Shown: positions 46,927-56,608, counted from the first letter of the stretch. The stretch: DNA of 64,000 nt from Saccharicrinis carchari (GCF_900182605.1 NZ_FXTB01000005.1:62001-126000); one strand, 5' to 3'. The notes: generated from the letters alone by a model not told the origin. A program made the numbers and translations.

Positions 46927-48678
46927 ATGAAGAAGATAATATATTCAATGCTTATTGGTGTTATGGCAATCACAACAAGTAGTTGTGAAGACCATTTAGA
47001 TACCGATAACCTGTATCAAAAAAACGTTGAGACCTTCTATAAAACCCCTACAGACATTGATGAAGCGATGAATGGGGTTTATAATGCCTTATTTGTCAAT
47101 GGTATACATAGCGACGAGCATATAGCCGCTAATTTGTTAAGCGATATTGTTTTGGCCGGTGGCGGACCCGACGATAAGTCCGCTAAGGATGTAGATCGGT
47201 TCTTGGATCCAAGTGAAGATACATATCGCGACCTTTGGGTAGAAACGTATAATGGTGTTAGTAGAGCTAACGCCATTATTGAAGCGGTTGCAGAAGGCGA
47301 ATTTGCTCAATTTTTCGAAACTGCCCAGGAGGCGCAAGAATTTAAGAACAGCGCACTTGGAGAAGCCTATTTTATGCGAGGTTTTATGATGTACCGTGCG
47401 GCAAGATTTTTTGGTGGAATGCCACTTATCCCAACTGTTGACGCGGATAGGGCTGTGGGTAGATCCTCTTTAGAAGAAACTTGGGCTTTTATAGCAACCG
47501 ACTTCAAAATGGCCGCGGAATTACTACCTGTTAGGGTTGCCTCAGATTACGCTCTTGAAACGTACGGACATGCCAATGTATGGGTGGCAAAGGCATATAT
47601 AGCCCGTGCTTATCTCTATTACACAGGGTATATGACAAATATTGCTAAGCAAGCAACAGATGTTTTGCCACTAAATGATGGCGGTAGTATTTCAAAACCA
47701 GAAGTTGTTGCGCATTTAGAGGATATTAGAGACAATAGCAAGTATCGATTGGCAACTGATTTCAGGAATTTGTGGCCCTACTCCTATGTCAATAAAAATG
47801 CAAGGGATTTTGATCCTGATGGAATGAACCCTGTTTTACCATGGGCCGAAAATTTAGGTTTAACCTGGGTTGGCCAAGATGGCCTTAACGGAACTATTGG
47901 TACCGGTAATCATGAAGTAATGTTTTCGCTACGTTACGGTCTGGGAGACTGGGACTATGACAATGGTAACGGTCAGAAATATAACAACCGTGTATGTTTA
48001 TACTTTGGTATTAGAGATCACTCAATGATTCCATTTGGTCAGGGATGGGGCTGGGGTACTGTTCATAGTGCCTTTTATAATAGTTGGGACGATGCAGATC
48101 CTCGTAAAGAAGGATCAGTTATTGATTTAAATACCAAAGATCCTAATCTGGGTATTCAAGATTGGAATATTGGCAAAGGCGACCATAATACAGGTTTAGT
48201 GAATAAAAAATACACTACGCTGCAGCACAATGGGCCGGATGGTACAAAAGGAATGTTTTATTATTTGTTTAATATGGTTCATGGAGACCCAATGCAGCTA
48301 TGGGCTGCGCAAGATTTCTACTATTTACGATTTGCAGACGTGTTGTTAATGCATTCTGAGTTAACACAAACTGCCGACGGAATGAATGCCGTGCGTGCAA
48401 GGGCTGGTTTAGATCCTATTGCCTATAGCTTAGCTGATTTAAAAACAGAACGTTTACATGAGTTTGCTTTTGAAGGATTGCGCTGGTTCGACTTGGTTCG
48501 TTGGGGAGATGTGGAAAGTGGGAATAATTATTTTGACGTAGATGTAAAGGTGAATAATTCAGGAAATGAAGGAACTTATAAGGTTGCTTATCGCGCGGAA
48601 ACCAAAGGGTTAGTTCCGGTTCCGGAAGGGGAGATAAGATTGTCGGATGGTGTTTATATGCAAAATCCAGGCTGGTAA
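46927..48678 (+). CDS. susD: SusD/RagB-type surface glycan-binding lipoprotein
   Basis: A 583-residue lipoprotein anchored at Cys20 (TSSC lipobox). After the start EDHLDTDNLYQKNVETFYKT it shows the SusD order: an N-terminal SusD-like region with ANAIIEAV and GEAYFMRGFMMYRAARFFGGMPLIP, TPR-like helices, and the C-terminal RagB/SusD part with FYYLRFADVLLMHSEL and HEFAFEGLRWFDLVRWG. It forms the lid of the SusC pore and captures oligosaccharides. Separated from susC by a 179-base region with several hairpins. Confidence 0.95.
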   Translation: MKKIIYSMLIGVMAITTSSCEDHLDTDNLYQKNVETFYKTPTDIDEAMNGVYNALFVNGIHSDEHIAANLLSDIVLAGGGPDDKSAKDVDRFLDPSEDTYRDLWVETYNGVSRANAIIEAVAEGEFAQFFETAQEAQEFKNSALGEAYFMRGFMMYRAARFFGGMPLIPTVDADRAVGRSSLEETWAFIATDFKMAAELLPVRVASDYALETYGHANVWVAKAYIARAYLYYTGYMTNIAKQATDVLPLNDGGSISKPEVVAHLEDIRDNSKYRLATDFRNLWPYSYVNKNARDFDPDGMNPVLPWAENLGLTWVGQDGLNGTIGTGNHEVMFSLRYGLGDWDYDNGNGQKYNNRVCLYFGIRDHSMIPFGQGWGWGTVHSAFYNSWDDADPRKEGSVIDLNTKDPNLGIQDWNIGKGDHNTGLVNKKYTTLQHNGPDGTKGMFYYLFNMVHGDPMQLWAAQDFYYLRFADVLLMHSELTQTADGMNAVRARAGLDPIAYSLADLKTERLHEFAFEGLRWFDLVRWGDVESGNNYFDVDVKVNNSGNEGTYKVAYRAETKGLVPVPEGEIRLSDGVYMQNPGW

Positions 48679-48707
48679 CAATAGTATTAATTTGTAAAAC
48701 AAACAGT

Positions 48708-49523
48708 ATGAAAATAAATAATTTAATCGGTCTCTTTGCAGGAGTTTCACTGATGGCTTTCTCTGCTTGCGAGCCCATAGAAGATAGGGATGTTTTAAGT
48801 AATAGTTTTGAGGTAGAAAACATCGAGCTAAAAGTTGTACAAGCTACAGAAGGTGGTAATAAAATGTCTGTTCAAATGCTCACCCCCGGCGTTACAGGTT
48901 ATTGGGATTACATTTTGGACACAAAATCGTCAGATCGTGTTGAGGTCGTATTTCCTTTTACAGGAGAGCACACATTTACCTATTATGCAACTACGCCTTA
49001 TATGACTAACGGTAAGCCAGGGGCTACTGAGTTCTTGAGTAAAACAGTAAGCGTAAAAGTAGATAAGCTGGATGAGCCACTTCCCGAAGCTTATTATGCT
49101 TTGGTTGGTGACGATTTAGGTGGTAAAACATGGGTGTTTGATAAAGAACATTTATGGTTTGATGGAAGAGTGGCTTGGTGGGTTATGGTAGCTGGTTATA
49201 ACTGGCAGGAATTATGGTGGGATTCAAATGATCCGATCGATCCCAACGGCAAAATGGTGTTTGATTTAAAAGGAGCACCTAATTATACTTACCATACCGG
49301 ACCTGACGATGCGGGAAGCGTAGGTAGCTTCGCTTTTAATGGCGACTTTACTACCATTACCTTTAAAAATCAACCTATTTTAGGATCAAACAGCGATAGG
49401 GTTAATCCTGAATCTATATATGAGATTAAAGCGTTAACTAGTGAGCAAATGATTCTTTATACTCCCACCAATGGAGGGGGTACCGGTTGGTTATGGGTAT
49501 TTAAGGCTGTAGAAGAAATTTAG
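48708..49523 (+). CDS. Surface lipoprotein of the SusCD locus, likely glycan-binding
   Basis: A 271-residue protein with a lipoprotein signal (lipobox FSAC, Cys21). It has a PKD/Ig-like first part (about 35-120, with the TGYWDYILDTKSSDRVEVVFPFTGEHTF stretch interrupted by aromatic residues) and a second beta-rich part (about 130-271) unusually rich in Trp (WVFD, WFDGRVAWWVMV, WQELWWDS), as expected for a glycan-binding face. It starts 30 bases after susD and is followed by a terminator, so it is the third gene of the susCD operon, in the place of SusE/SGBP. I recognise no closer family. Confidence 0.8.
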   Translation: MKINNLIGLFAGVSLMAFSACEPIEDRDVLSNSFEVENIELKVVQATEGGNKMSVQMLTPGVTGYWDYILDTKSSDRVEVVFPFTGEHTFTYYATTPYMTNGKPGATEFLSKTVSVKVDKLDEPLPEAYYALVGDDLGGKTWVFDKEHLWFDGRVAWWVMVAGYNWQELWWDSNDPIDPNGKMVFDLKGAPNYTYHTGPDDAGSVGSFAFNGDFTTITFKNQPILGSNSDRVNPESIYEIKALTSEQMILYTPTNGGGTGWLWVFKAVEEI

Positions 49524-49540
49524 TTGTTCTTTATTAATTT

Positions 49541-49577
49541 AGAAGGGTTTGCACTTATTGTAAACTCTTCTTTTTTT
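49541..49577 (+). terminator. Terminator of the susCD operon
   Basis: A 13-bp stem with two G-U pairs (49541-49553 with 49559-49571), a 5-base loop and then at least six T. It separates the surface lipoprotein gene from the GH3 gene, which therefore needs its own promoter. Confidence 0.85.
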
Positions 49578-49722
49578 ATGTTCGAACATTTAGATTGGTA
49601 TTTTTAAGAAAGTCGTTCAGTTATTAGGGCCTGAAAACTCTATTTTTGAAGCAAAGTGTTTGGGATGAAATGATTTGCCGAATAGTTAAAAGGATAAGTT
49701 TAAACTAAATAAATACGATAAA

Positions 49723-51906
49723 ATGAAACAAGTTATTTGCCTGGTCATATCTGTGATTACACTGGGTGTTGGAAATATAATAGCGCAGACACATGCGGTA
49801 AATGTGGAAGATAAAATTGAGGCTATCATTTCGCAATTATCCTTAGAAGAAAAAGTTAAAATGTGTCATGCACAATCAAAGTTTAGCTCACCAGGAGTTG
49901 AACGCCTTGGTATTCCCGAATTATGGATGTCAGATGGTCCGCATGGGGTTAGAGCAGAAATAGCCTGGGATAGTTGGGATTATGCAGGTTGGACTAATGA
50001 TTCATGTACGGCATTCCCTGCTTTAACAGCATTAGCTTCCACTTTTAATCCCGATTTAGCTTATAAATATGGGGTAGCAATTGGTCAAGAAGCACGTTAT
50101 CGAAAAAAGGATATATTATTAGGTCCCGGAGTGAATATATATCGTACTCCGTTAAATGGACGTAATTTTGAGTATTTGGGTGAAGATCCGTATCTAGCCT
50201 CAGTAATGTCTGTGCCTTACATAAAAGGAGTGCAAACCAATGGTGTTGCTGCTTGTGTTAAACATTTTGCACTAAATAACCAGGAAGTATGGCGCTCGCA
50301 TATTAACGTTACATTAAGTGATAGGGCATTGCACGAAATTTATTTACCGGCTTTTAAGGCAGCAGTGCAAGAAGGTGAAGTTTGGTCGGTTATGGGGGCA
50401 TATAATAAATACAACGGACAGCATACCAGTCATCATGAAGTACTAATTAATCAAATATTAAAAGGAGATTGGAGCTTTGATGGGGTTGTTGTTACTGACT
50501 GGGGTAGTGCACATGATACCAAAGAGGCTGCTTTAAATGGACTTGACATTGAAATGGGTACCGGAACGGATGGTTTAACTACATCAAAAGAGAATGCCTA
50601 TGATTACTATTACCTGGCAAAACCATTTTTAGAAATGATAAGAAATGGCGATATTGATGAAAGTATAGTGGATGATAAAGTACGCCGAATTCTTCGTTTG
50701 ATGTTTCGTACTAACATGGATAAATCACGACCGTTTGGTTCAAAGGCCAATGCACAACATTTTGAGGTTGCACGCGAGGTAGCGCAAGAAGGGATTGTAC
50801 TGCTAAAGAATACAAAGGACTTTTTTCCTATAAATCCAGAAACAGAGCAAACCATTGCTGTTATTGGCGAAAATGCTACGCGAATGATGACAGTAGGTGG
50901 CGGTTCTTCAGAGTTGAAAACTGTTTATGAAATATCGCCTTTAGAGGGTATTCAAAAGCGCTTTGTTAATGCCAACGTTATCCATACCATGGGGTATGCG
51001 TCAGGACCCTCTCAGTACGGACGTGTAATTCCGTCCTCTGTTGACGCTGATTCGTTGAAAAAAGCAGCTATCGAACTGGCAAAAAAAGCTGATCTTGTAC
51101 TATTTGTTGGTGGGTTAAATAAAAATCACGAGCAAGATTGTGAAAATGGCGATCGTAAAGGCTTGAATTTACCATTTGGACAGGACGAGTTATTAAACGA
51201 TATAATGGATGTAAATAAAAATGTAGGGGTTATTCTGGTTAGTGGTAATGCTGTGGCTATGCCTTGGCAGGAAAAAGCAAAAGCAATAGTACAGACATGG
51301 TATTTGGGCAGCGAAGCGGGGTATGCTTTAGCCGACATTCTTTCAGGTGATGTTAATCCATCAGGTAAATTGCCTTTTTCTTTCCCAGTTAAATTAGAAG
51401 ATAATGGAGCTCATGCTTTTGACGCATTATCTTATCCTGGTGATGGTATTAATCAGGTTTATAAAGAAGATATCTTGGTGGGTTATAGGTGGCACGATAC
51501 CAAAAATATAAAGCCATTATTTGCGTTCGGACATGGCCTTTCGTATACAACTTTTAAAGTGAACAATATTGTTGCTGACAATACAAGTTACAATAATGGT
51601 GATGTTGTTAAATTATCCGTTGTAATCAGCAACGTTGGCAAAGTGCGTGGTGCCGAGGTTTTGCAAGTTTATGTTCATGACGAAAAATCTTCAGTAATGC
51701 GGCCTGCAAAAGAACTAAAGGCTTTTAGTAAAGTGAATTTAGAAGCTGGGGAAAGAAAAACAGTTGAATTAAGTTTGCCAGTAGATTCTTTTGCTTTTTA
51801 TGACGAAGAAATAAACGATTGGAACCTTGAAAAAGGAGTATATCAGTTAATGATAGGTACAGCATCAAATAATATTAAGAAAACAATTAAGGTGAATATT
51901 GATTAA
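49723..51906 (+). CDS. GH3 beta-glucosidase
   Basis: A 727-residue exported enzyme with a signal peptide (cut near IIA). The GH3 barrel opens with ISQLSLEEKVKMCHAQ and MSDGPHGVRAE. LGPGVNIYRTPLNGRNFEYLGEDP and CVKHFALNNQE are the substrate-binding motifs, and the nucleophile is Asp259 in GVVVTDWGSAHD. The second domain has IGENATRMMTVGGGSSELK, and a fibronectin III-like domain with GAEVLQVYVHD ends it. This pattern is that of beta-glucosidases more than of the GH3 encoded at 33486. It would cut cello-oligosaccharides to glucose in the periplasm, competing with the transporter-phosphorylase route. Confidence 0.9.
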   Translation: MKQVICLVISVITLGVGNIIAQTHAVNVEDKIEAIISQLSLEEKVKMCHAQSKFSSPGVERLGIPELWMSDGPHGVRAEIAWDSWDYAGWTNDSCTAFPALTALASTFNPDLAYKYGVAIGQEARYRKKDILLGPGVNIYRTPLNGRNFEYLGEDPYLASVMSVPYIKGVQTNGVAACVKHFALNNQEVWRSHINVTLSDRALHEIYLPAFKAAVQEGEVWSVMGAYNKYNGQHTSHHEVLINQILKGDWSFDGVVVTDWGSAHDTKEAALNGLDIEMGTGTDGLTTSKENAYDYYYLAKPFLEMIRNGDIDESIVDDKVRRILRLMFRTNMDKSRPFGSKANAQHFEVAREVAQEGIVLLKNTKDFFPINPETEQTIAVIGENATRMMTVGGGSSELKTVYEISPLEGIQKRFVNANVIHTMGYASGPSQYGRVIPSSVDADSLKKAAIELAKKADLVLFVGGLNKNHEQDCENGDRKGLNLPFGQDELLNDIMDVNKNVGVILVSGNAVAMPWQEKAKAIVQTWYLGSEAGYALADILSGDVNPSGKLPFSFPVKLEDNGAHAFDALSYPGDGINQVYKEDILVGYRWHDTKNIKPLFAFGHGLSYTTFKVNNIVADNTSYNNGDVVKLSVVISNVGKVRGAEVLQVYVHDEKSSVMRPAKELKAFSKVNLEAGERKTVELSLPVDSFAFYDEEINDWNLEKGVYQLMIGTASNNIKKTIKVNID

Positions 51907-51987
51907 ATAAGTTCAATTTCTGAATTTTAGGGAGCAAATCCTGCAAAACGGAATTGATTAGATTATAATAAAAAGAAATAAACACAT

Positions 51988-52024
51988 AAAAAGCGCTTAA
52001 AATTGATGTTTTAAGCGCTTTTTA
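51988..52024 (+). terminator. Terminator after the GH3 beta-glucosidase gene
   Basis: AAAAGCGCTTAAAA / TTTTAAGCGCTTTT stem with a short loop, continuing into T. Symmetric, so usable on both strands. Confidence 0.85.
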
Positions 52025-52391
52025 GTTTTCGATAAGTTTTGTTTTGCTAAGCCTTTGGGCGCGGCGTGCGGTTGAAGTTTTGGCGGAGCTCAAGATGTGT
52101 ATCATAAAGCCAACTTGCTAATAGTAGATGAGGTAAAGCCTATGGGGTGCGGGATTGCTCTATTTCGAAATAAATAATTGAGAATTAAAGATGACTCCAA
52201 ATAAGCCATCTTAGGTCAAACCTAGATATTGTACTTAACCTATCAGGTTTTATTTTTTCTGAACATAAAAAAGGGTGTGGCATACCCGTTTTTTCTTTTA
52301 TCTCTCCTGTTATTAACCCTTTATTACAAAGCAACACTAAAGTAACACCCCCGCAAAAAATTTCAATAAAATTGAAACTTCTATTTATCAA
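52025..52391. other. Intergenic stretch between convergent GH3 and GH5 genes
   Basis: No gene is seen. At 52265-52294 a weak hairpin (GGGT / ACCC) flanked by an A-run and a T-run could end transcription of the GH5 gene from the minus strand. Confidence 0.4.
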
Positions 52392-54755
52392 TTACTCTTT
52401 TAAAAACTTTATGACGCTCTCGGAACCAAAGTTCCCAGTAAAACGAAGAAAGTACAATCCTTTTTTTAATTGTGAAACATTCAATGTATTAATGTCAGTG
52501 CTATTGATAGGCTGAGATATCAATACATCACTGCCATTTATGCTAATAATATGTACATTTGAGTATTTGGATGATAAGCCTGATATTACAAGAATATCTT
52601 TTGCTGGATTTGGATAAACATTAATAGTCTCTTGATTAAACTGAAAATCGTTAGTTGAAGTCGAAATAGGTGTGTTAAACTCAAGGCCCTCTATTTTTAC
52701 CTCATCAATAAATATATCACCAGATTGGCCTGTAGAACCTTCTTTTTGCCAAATAAATTCAATAACCTTAGAATTGTCAAATGCAATTGGGGTAGCCCAT
52801 GAGGGTTGTGCGAAATGTGTCCAAGGAATAGAAATCTTTGTCCAACCAGTATTTGAAGGAATATTGTACATATGTTCTTGACCAGGAATAGTTACTGAAC
52901 TAATTCCAATTTTTAAATAGCAACTTTCACCTTTATGCCAAAAAGATACCCCTGTTGAGCCACTTAAATTATATGGAGATTTATCTTTATTCATCGAAAA
53001 ACCAAATCCAACAAATGGATTGTACTCCCATCCGCCTTTATTAAGCGCGAAGCTAATTTTAGCAGATTTTGAAGTTCCATTTGCGCCTTCTGAGGCCATT
53101 GGAAAAGATGCTCCATCGTCTGGCTTAGGTGTTACAGTAGAAGCCCCATTGTCGCTATTATCATCAAAAGATCTCCAATTTGTTTGCATATAAGTAACAC
53201 CATTTAAGAGTTCACTATCACTTATTAATGTACTTTTTCCACTCGGATTAGGGTCGTCAGGATCCGGATTGGGATTATTTGCAACATTATTTTTTTCTAG
53301 TTTAATTGAAGATATAATTACTGGGCCAATCTGATTTCCTAAATCAAAAGCAATTCGAGCAGAAGGATCTGCCGCTGCTCCCATCTTAAAACTGTATGTA
53401 AATGTGGTTTCGTTAACAGAAAATAGAGGACTGTAATATTCGCTGTAACTATTCCAAGGGTCACTATCTTTGCCTACACTTACAGTGGCTGAACGGCCTG
53501 ATGGTGATCGTGCGGTGATAGCGAGCTGATAGGTCTGATTGGCTTCTAAATTAATATTCTGACGAATCAATTGCGCGTGCCAAGCCTCTGTACCCTTAGT
53601 GGTAATATCCAAATGTAGTGCAGTGTTGTTATCTGATAAAGAACCCTTTGCCATTCCATTTAATGTTAAGCTCCAACCATCGACTCCGGAGCTAAAATCG
53701 CTTTCATATACAGTAGTTGCAATAACTGGGGTTGCGGGGGGCATTGGATTGTGAAGCAATGCATCAACTAATTCTTGATGATAGGTTTTTGTTGCGGGGT
53801 TATAAATGCCATACCCAGCACTAAATTCCCAATAAGTCCAGCTAAAGCCTTGTTCTTCAAACCAACGGGCTAAATAAGTTGTCCATTTTACCCTAGAGCT
53901 CATGTCTGCTTTACGGTAAGCACCAAATTCGCCTATGTTGATAGGGATATTATTTTGGGCAGCTATAGAAATTGCCTGTGAAAATTCATTAACAACTGTG
54001 CTTCTCTCAGCCTCTGTGTTGTTCCACTTCGTTCCCAACCATGCATTCGTCTCTGGGCCAACCCATTCAGCACCTTGATGGGTGAAGTGAAAGGGATTGT
54101 AGTAATGAATAGAGAGAATTAGATGATCATCATTGGGGATAACAAGCTTTGGAACACCACCTAAGCCACCAAACTCAGCTACGCCCATTAGGACAGTACG
54201 AGTGGGGTTTGTTTGTCGAATAACCGACAATGCCTCTGCGAAGCGAACATTCCATAATTGAGGCGTTAAGACATCTGTGGGTTCGTTAAGAACTTCGAAA
54301 AGCAGACTGTCAGGATAATCTTTGTACATCGCCGAAATTTGCTTCCATAAGGCAAGGAAACGATCCTTCTGACCAACAGGGTCGGCCATGAATTGGGAGT
54401 GATGATGTAGGTTAATGATGGGCATTAACTTAACTTCTAAAGCCTTATCAACAACTTCTTTAATTCTATTCATAAAAGCTGTAGAAATTGTGTAAGGTGC
54501 GTTGGACATGCTTCTTTCTTGGGGTTCCCAACAGATAGGAATTCGAACATGCTTAAAGCCTAATTCAGCCATCAGTTCAAAGTATTCAGGTTTCCAAGGG
54601 TTACCCCAAGCGGTTTCAGTTGGACCTTCAAAAGAGTTTCCCATATTTATCCCTTGGCCTAATCTTTCGTTAATTTCAAAAGCGGTTGCAACTGGCTGGC
54701 TTTTAGCCAACCAAGTTAAACCAGTAAAGGCAATTAATAAGAAGACTTTTTTCAT
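52392..54755 (-). CDS. GH5 endoglucanase with two carbohydrate-binding modules and T9SS tail
   Basis: A 787-residue secreted cellulase. It has a signal peptide (1-19) and a GH5 barrel (about 22-335) with acid/base Glu158 in EVLNEPTD, SIHYYNP, and nucleophile Glu276 in NIGEFGAY. A CBM4/9-like module (about 345-490, DFSSGVDGWSL, GPVIISSIKLEK) comes next, then a linker of Asn/Pro/Asp, a second module resembling CBM11/CIA30 folds (about 510-700, WRSFDDNSDNG, GDIFIDEVKIEG), and a T9SS sorting domain (YPNPAKDILVISG... to the end). It is transcribed towards the locus, so it has its own promoter but clearly serves the same substrate. It is the main extracellular endo-acting enzyme here. Confidence 0.93.
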   Translation of the reverse strand: MKKVFLLIAFTGLTWLAKSQPVATAFEINERLGQGINMGNSFEGPTETAWGNPWKPEYFELMAELGFKHVRIPICWEPQERSMSNAPYTISTAFMNRIKEVVDKALEVKLMPIINLHHHSQFMADPVGQKDRFLALWKQISAMYKDYPDSLLFEVLNEPTDVLTPQLWNVRFAEALSVIRQTNPTRTVLMGVAEFGGLGGVPKLVIPNDDHLILSIHYYNPFHFTHQGAEWVGPETNAWLGTKWNNTEAERSTVVNEFSQAISIAAQNNIPINIGEFGAYRKADMSSRVKWTTYLARWFEEQGFSWTYWEFSAGYGIYNPATKTYHQELVDALLHNPMPPATPVIATTVYESDFSSGVDGWSLTLNGMAKGSLSDNNTALHLDITTKGTEAWHAQLIRQNINLEANQTYQLAITARSPSGRSATVSVGKDSDPWNSYSEYYSPLFSVNETTFTYSFKMGAAADPSARIAFDLGNQIGPVIISSIKLEKNNVANNPNPDPDDPNPSGKSTLISDSELLNGVTYMQTNWRSFDDNSDNGASTVTPKPDDGASFPMASEGANGTSKSAKISFALNKGGWEYNPFVGFGFSMNKDKSPYNLSGSTGVSFWHKGESCYLKIGISSVTIPGQEHMYNIPSNTGWTKISIPWTHFAQPSWATPIAFDNSKVIEFIWQKEGSTGQSGDIFIDEVKIEGLEFNTPISTSTNDFQFNQETINVYPNPAKDILVISGLSSKYSNVHIISINGSDVLISQPINSTDINTLNVSQLKKGLYFLRFTGNFGSESVIKFLKE

Positions 54756-55260
54756 GATTATATTAATATGATTAAAGAATAGAACAAAAATATTTTTATT
54801 GAAATCAAGCAGCAGAAATTTATTAAACCGATATAAAAAACAAAGGCTATTTTATAAATATGTTTAGAATACTCGTAAATGAAGATTGTTATTTACTCTA
54901 AACAATAGGTAATTGTATAAACTACACTAACTCTTAGATACAAACATAACTAATGAAACGTTGATCGGCAAGTTCTTATAAGGTTTATTTAATTTTAAAT
55001 TACTTTTTCACGATTGACTTTTTTGCTAAAATTTCGCTTGATTTTGAGACTTTGTTTTAACCTGCTCAATTCATAAAGCTTACCAAATTAATGCAGATCG
55101 CCTTGAAACACAAGGCTTCTTTTTGTCTAATTTTTAAAATAGGGAGAAAATCATTTTTAAAAGCAGTGAGCCTGCGGATTTTTATAGCGCAACAGTATTA
55201 TGTTGTGAATTTTGTGATACTGTTGAACTAGAAAATCAGCAAACTCTAATTATTAAATAT
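54756..55260. other. AT-rich non-coding stretch
   Basis: No open frame with protein character. It contains the upstream region of the GH5 gene at its left end. No clear promoter box was found on the minus strand. Confidence 0.5.
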
Positions 55261-55888
55261 TTATCCCACCATATTCTTTTTTCCCCTCTGCTCCTTCACC
55301 CAGGCAATATACCTATAAAAAGTAGCCCTGCTCACTTTAACGATTTTCAAAACTTCAGGGATTGTTCTGCTTTGATCCTGCCATAACTGGTAATACCGAT
55401 TATTAAATGAAATGAGCGTTAAACTTCTTGCTGTCTATTAACGATCTTCATTTATATCCCGGAAAAAGTACGGAACAAGTTATCGGCATTATACCTGTAC
55501 TTATTTCATTATTTAAATGGTATAACATGCATAAGCTGTTCGTTTTGTTTCGGATGACAATCCTTTTTTACGGCCGCCAATGCGACCGCGTTCGCGGGCT
55601 GCTTGCAGACCTGCCATGGTATGCTCCCGGATCAGTTCGCGTTCAAATTCGGCGAAGCTGGCGAAGATGTTATAGGTCAATCGGCCCTGGACGGTGGTTG
55701 TCGATGCTGTCGTTAAGACTGATGAATTGGATACCCTTTTCCCGGAAACCGGTAATCAGGTCGATAAGATGTTTGAGGGAGTGGCCAAGTCTGTCCAGTT
55801 TCCAAACAACAACCACATCACCTTTGCGGCGATGGCCGATCATATTATACAGCCTAAAAATTTTGTCCCGTATAATGCCGATTTTTAA
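55261..55888 (-). pseudogene. Frameshifted serine recombinase (resolvase/invertase) relic
   Basis: The minus strand encodes, in pieces, the second half of a resolvase/DNA invertase. RKGDVVVVWKLDRLGHSLKHL (within 55843-55690) is followed by a frameshift, then NIFASFAEFERELIREHTMA and GLQAARERGRIGGRKKGLS (to about 55550), then a stop. The HTH tail SRTIPEVLKIVKVSRATFYR resumes in another frame and ends with TAA at 55261. The N-terminal catalytic serine region is missing; the frame closes upstream at 55891. At least two frameshifts make it inactive. Confidence 0.85.
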
Positions 55889-56344
55889 TTAATAAAATTT
55901 TAGGAGTGATGCGAACTGAAAGATAAAATTGATTACATATCGGTATTTTGTAATTCCGGACGCTCTTTAACCGCACTTTGGGTTTACTTGTATATTTTAT
56001 TGCAACCGGCTTTTTGCGTAGTTTGGGTCTGCATTTCTAATTTTGATCCTTGGTGAAAATTCTTGCATATCCTATCATCATCTTGATTAAATTAATACCG
56101 AGGTTTGTTGTAATTCTCATAACACACATTTTTTATAAGTTATTAAAACTACATTTTGGTCTCGATAAAGTATCCAATTTACTATAAATCAGAAATGTAA
56201 AGCATGTCTAAATGGATCGATTAAAACTCAATATCTCAGAATGTTATGCACTATAACGAGACCCTCATTTTTGAGGTTTTTGAGGGGACTCGGTAAAGTC
56301 TCGATTTTTATATCAGAATATGCCTTTTTTGCCCTTTTTAAAAA
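55889..56344. other. Non-coding stretch beside tRNA-Arg with short repeats
   Basis: No gene is seen. GGTCTCGATAAA (56158-56169) also occurs at 27622. An inverted CGAGACC lies at 56257-56263, and AGTCTCGATTTTT follows near 56296. A small palindrome (CCTCATTTTTGAGG) sits between. This may be the eroded end of a mobile element. Confidence 0.4.
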
Positions 56345-56385
56345 TAAAAAAAGCACTTAAACCATTGGTTTTAAGTGCTTTTAAA
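56345..56385 (-). terminator. Terminator of tRNA-Arg
   Basis: Stem AGCACTTAA-ACC / GGT-TTTAAGTGCT with one bulge, followed on the minus strand by a T-rich run. It lies about 20 bases beyond the tRNA 3' end. Confidence 0.75.
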
Positions 56386-56406
56386 GTTTTGTAGTATTTG
56401 CATCGG

Positions 56407-56480
56407 TGATCCGGCTAGGATTCGAACCTAGGACCTACAGCTTAGAAGGCTGTTGCTCTATCCAGCTGAGCTACCGGACC
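56407..56480 (-). tRNA. tRNA-Arg, anticodon UCU
   Basis: A 74-base cloverleaf on the minus strand. The acceptor is GGTCCGG / CCGGATC with one G-T pair, the D-loop is AGCTGGATA, the anticodon stem ACAGC / GCTGT encloses the loop CTTCTAA, and the T-arm CTAGG-TTCGAAT-CCTAG is perfect. The anticodon TCT reads AGA. CCA is not encoded. Its 3' end faces the recombinase relic and the carbohydrate region, and its last 12 bases are repeated at 27552. Confidence 0.97.
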
Positions 56481-56608
56481 CTACTTTACTACCCCTTTTT
56501 TAAGGCGATGCAAAGATAGAAAAATATTGTTTTCTGCAATAGTAAAGTGTAAATAAATTAAAAGCCGACTAAATCAGGATACAGCCGGCTTTATTATTGA
56601 TGCAAAAC

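Noticed and set aside
55428-55892. Plus-strand open frame of 154 codons
   Set aside because: It is the antisense of the serine-recombinase relic; the minus strand carries the recognisable motifs, and the plus-strand product is rich in Arg/Ser/Trp without any domain.
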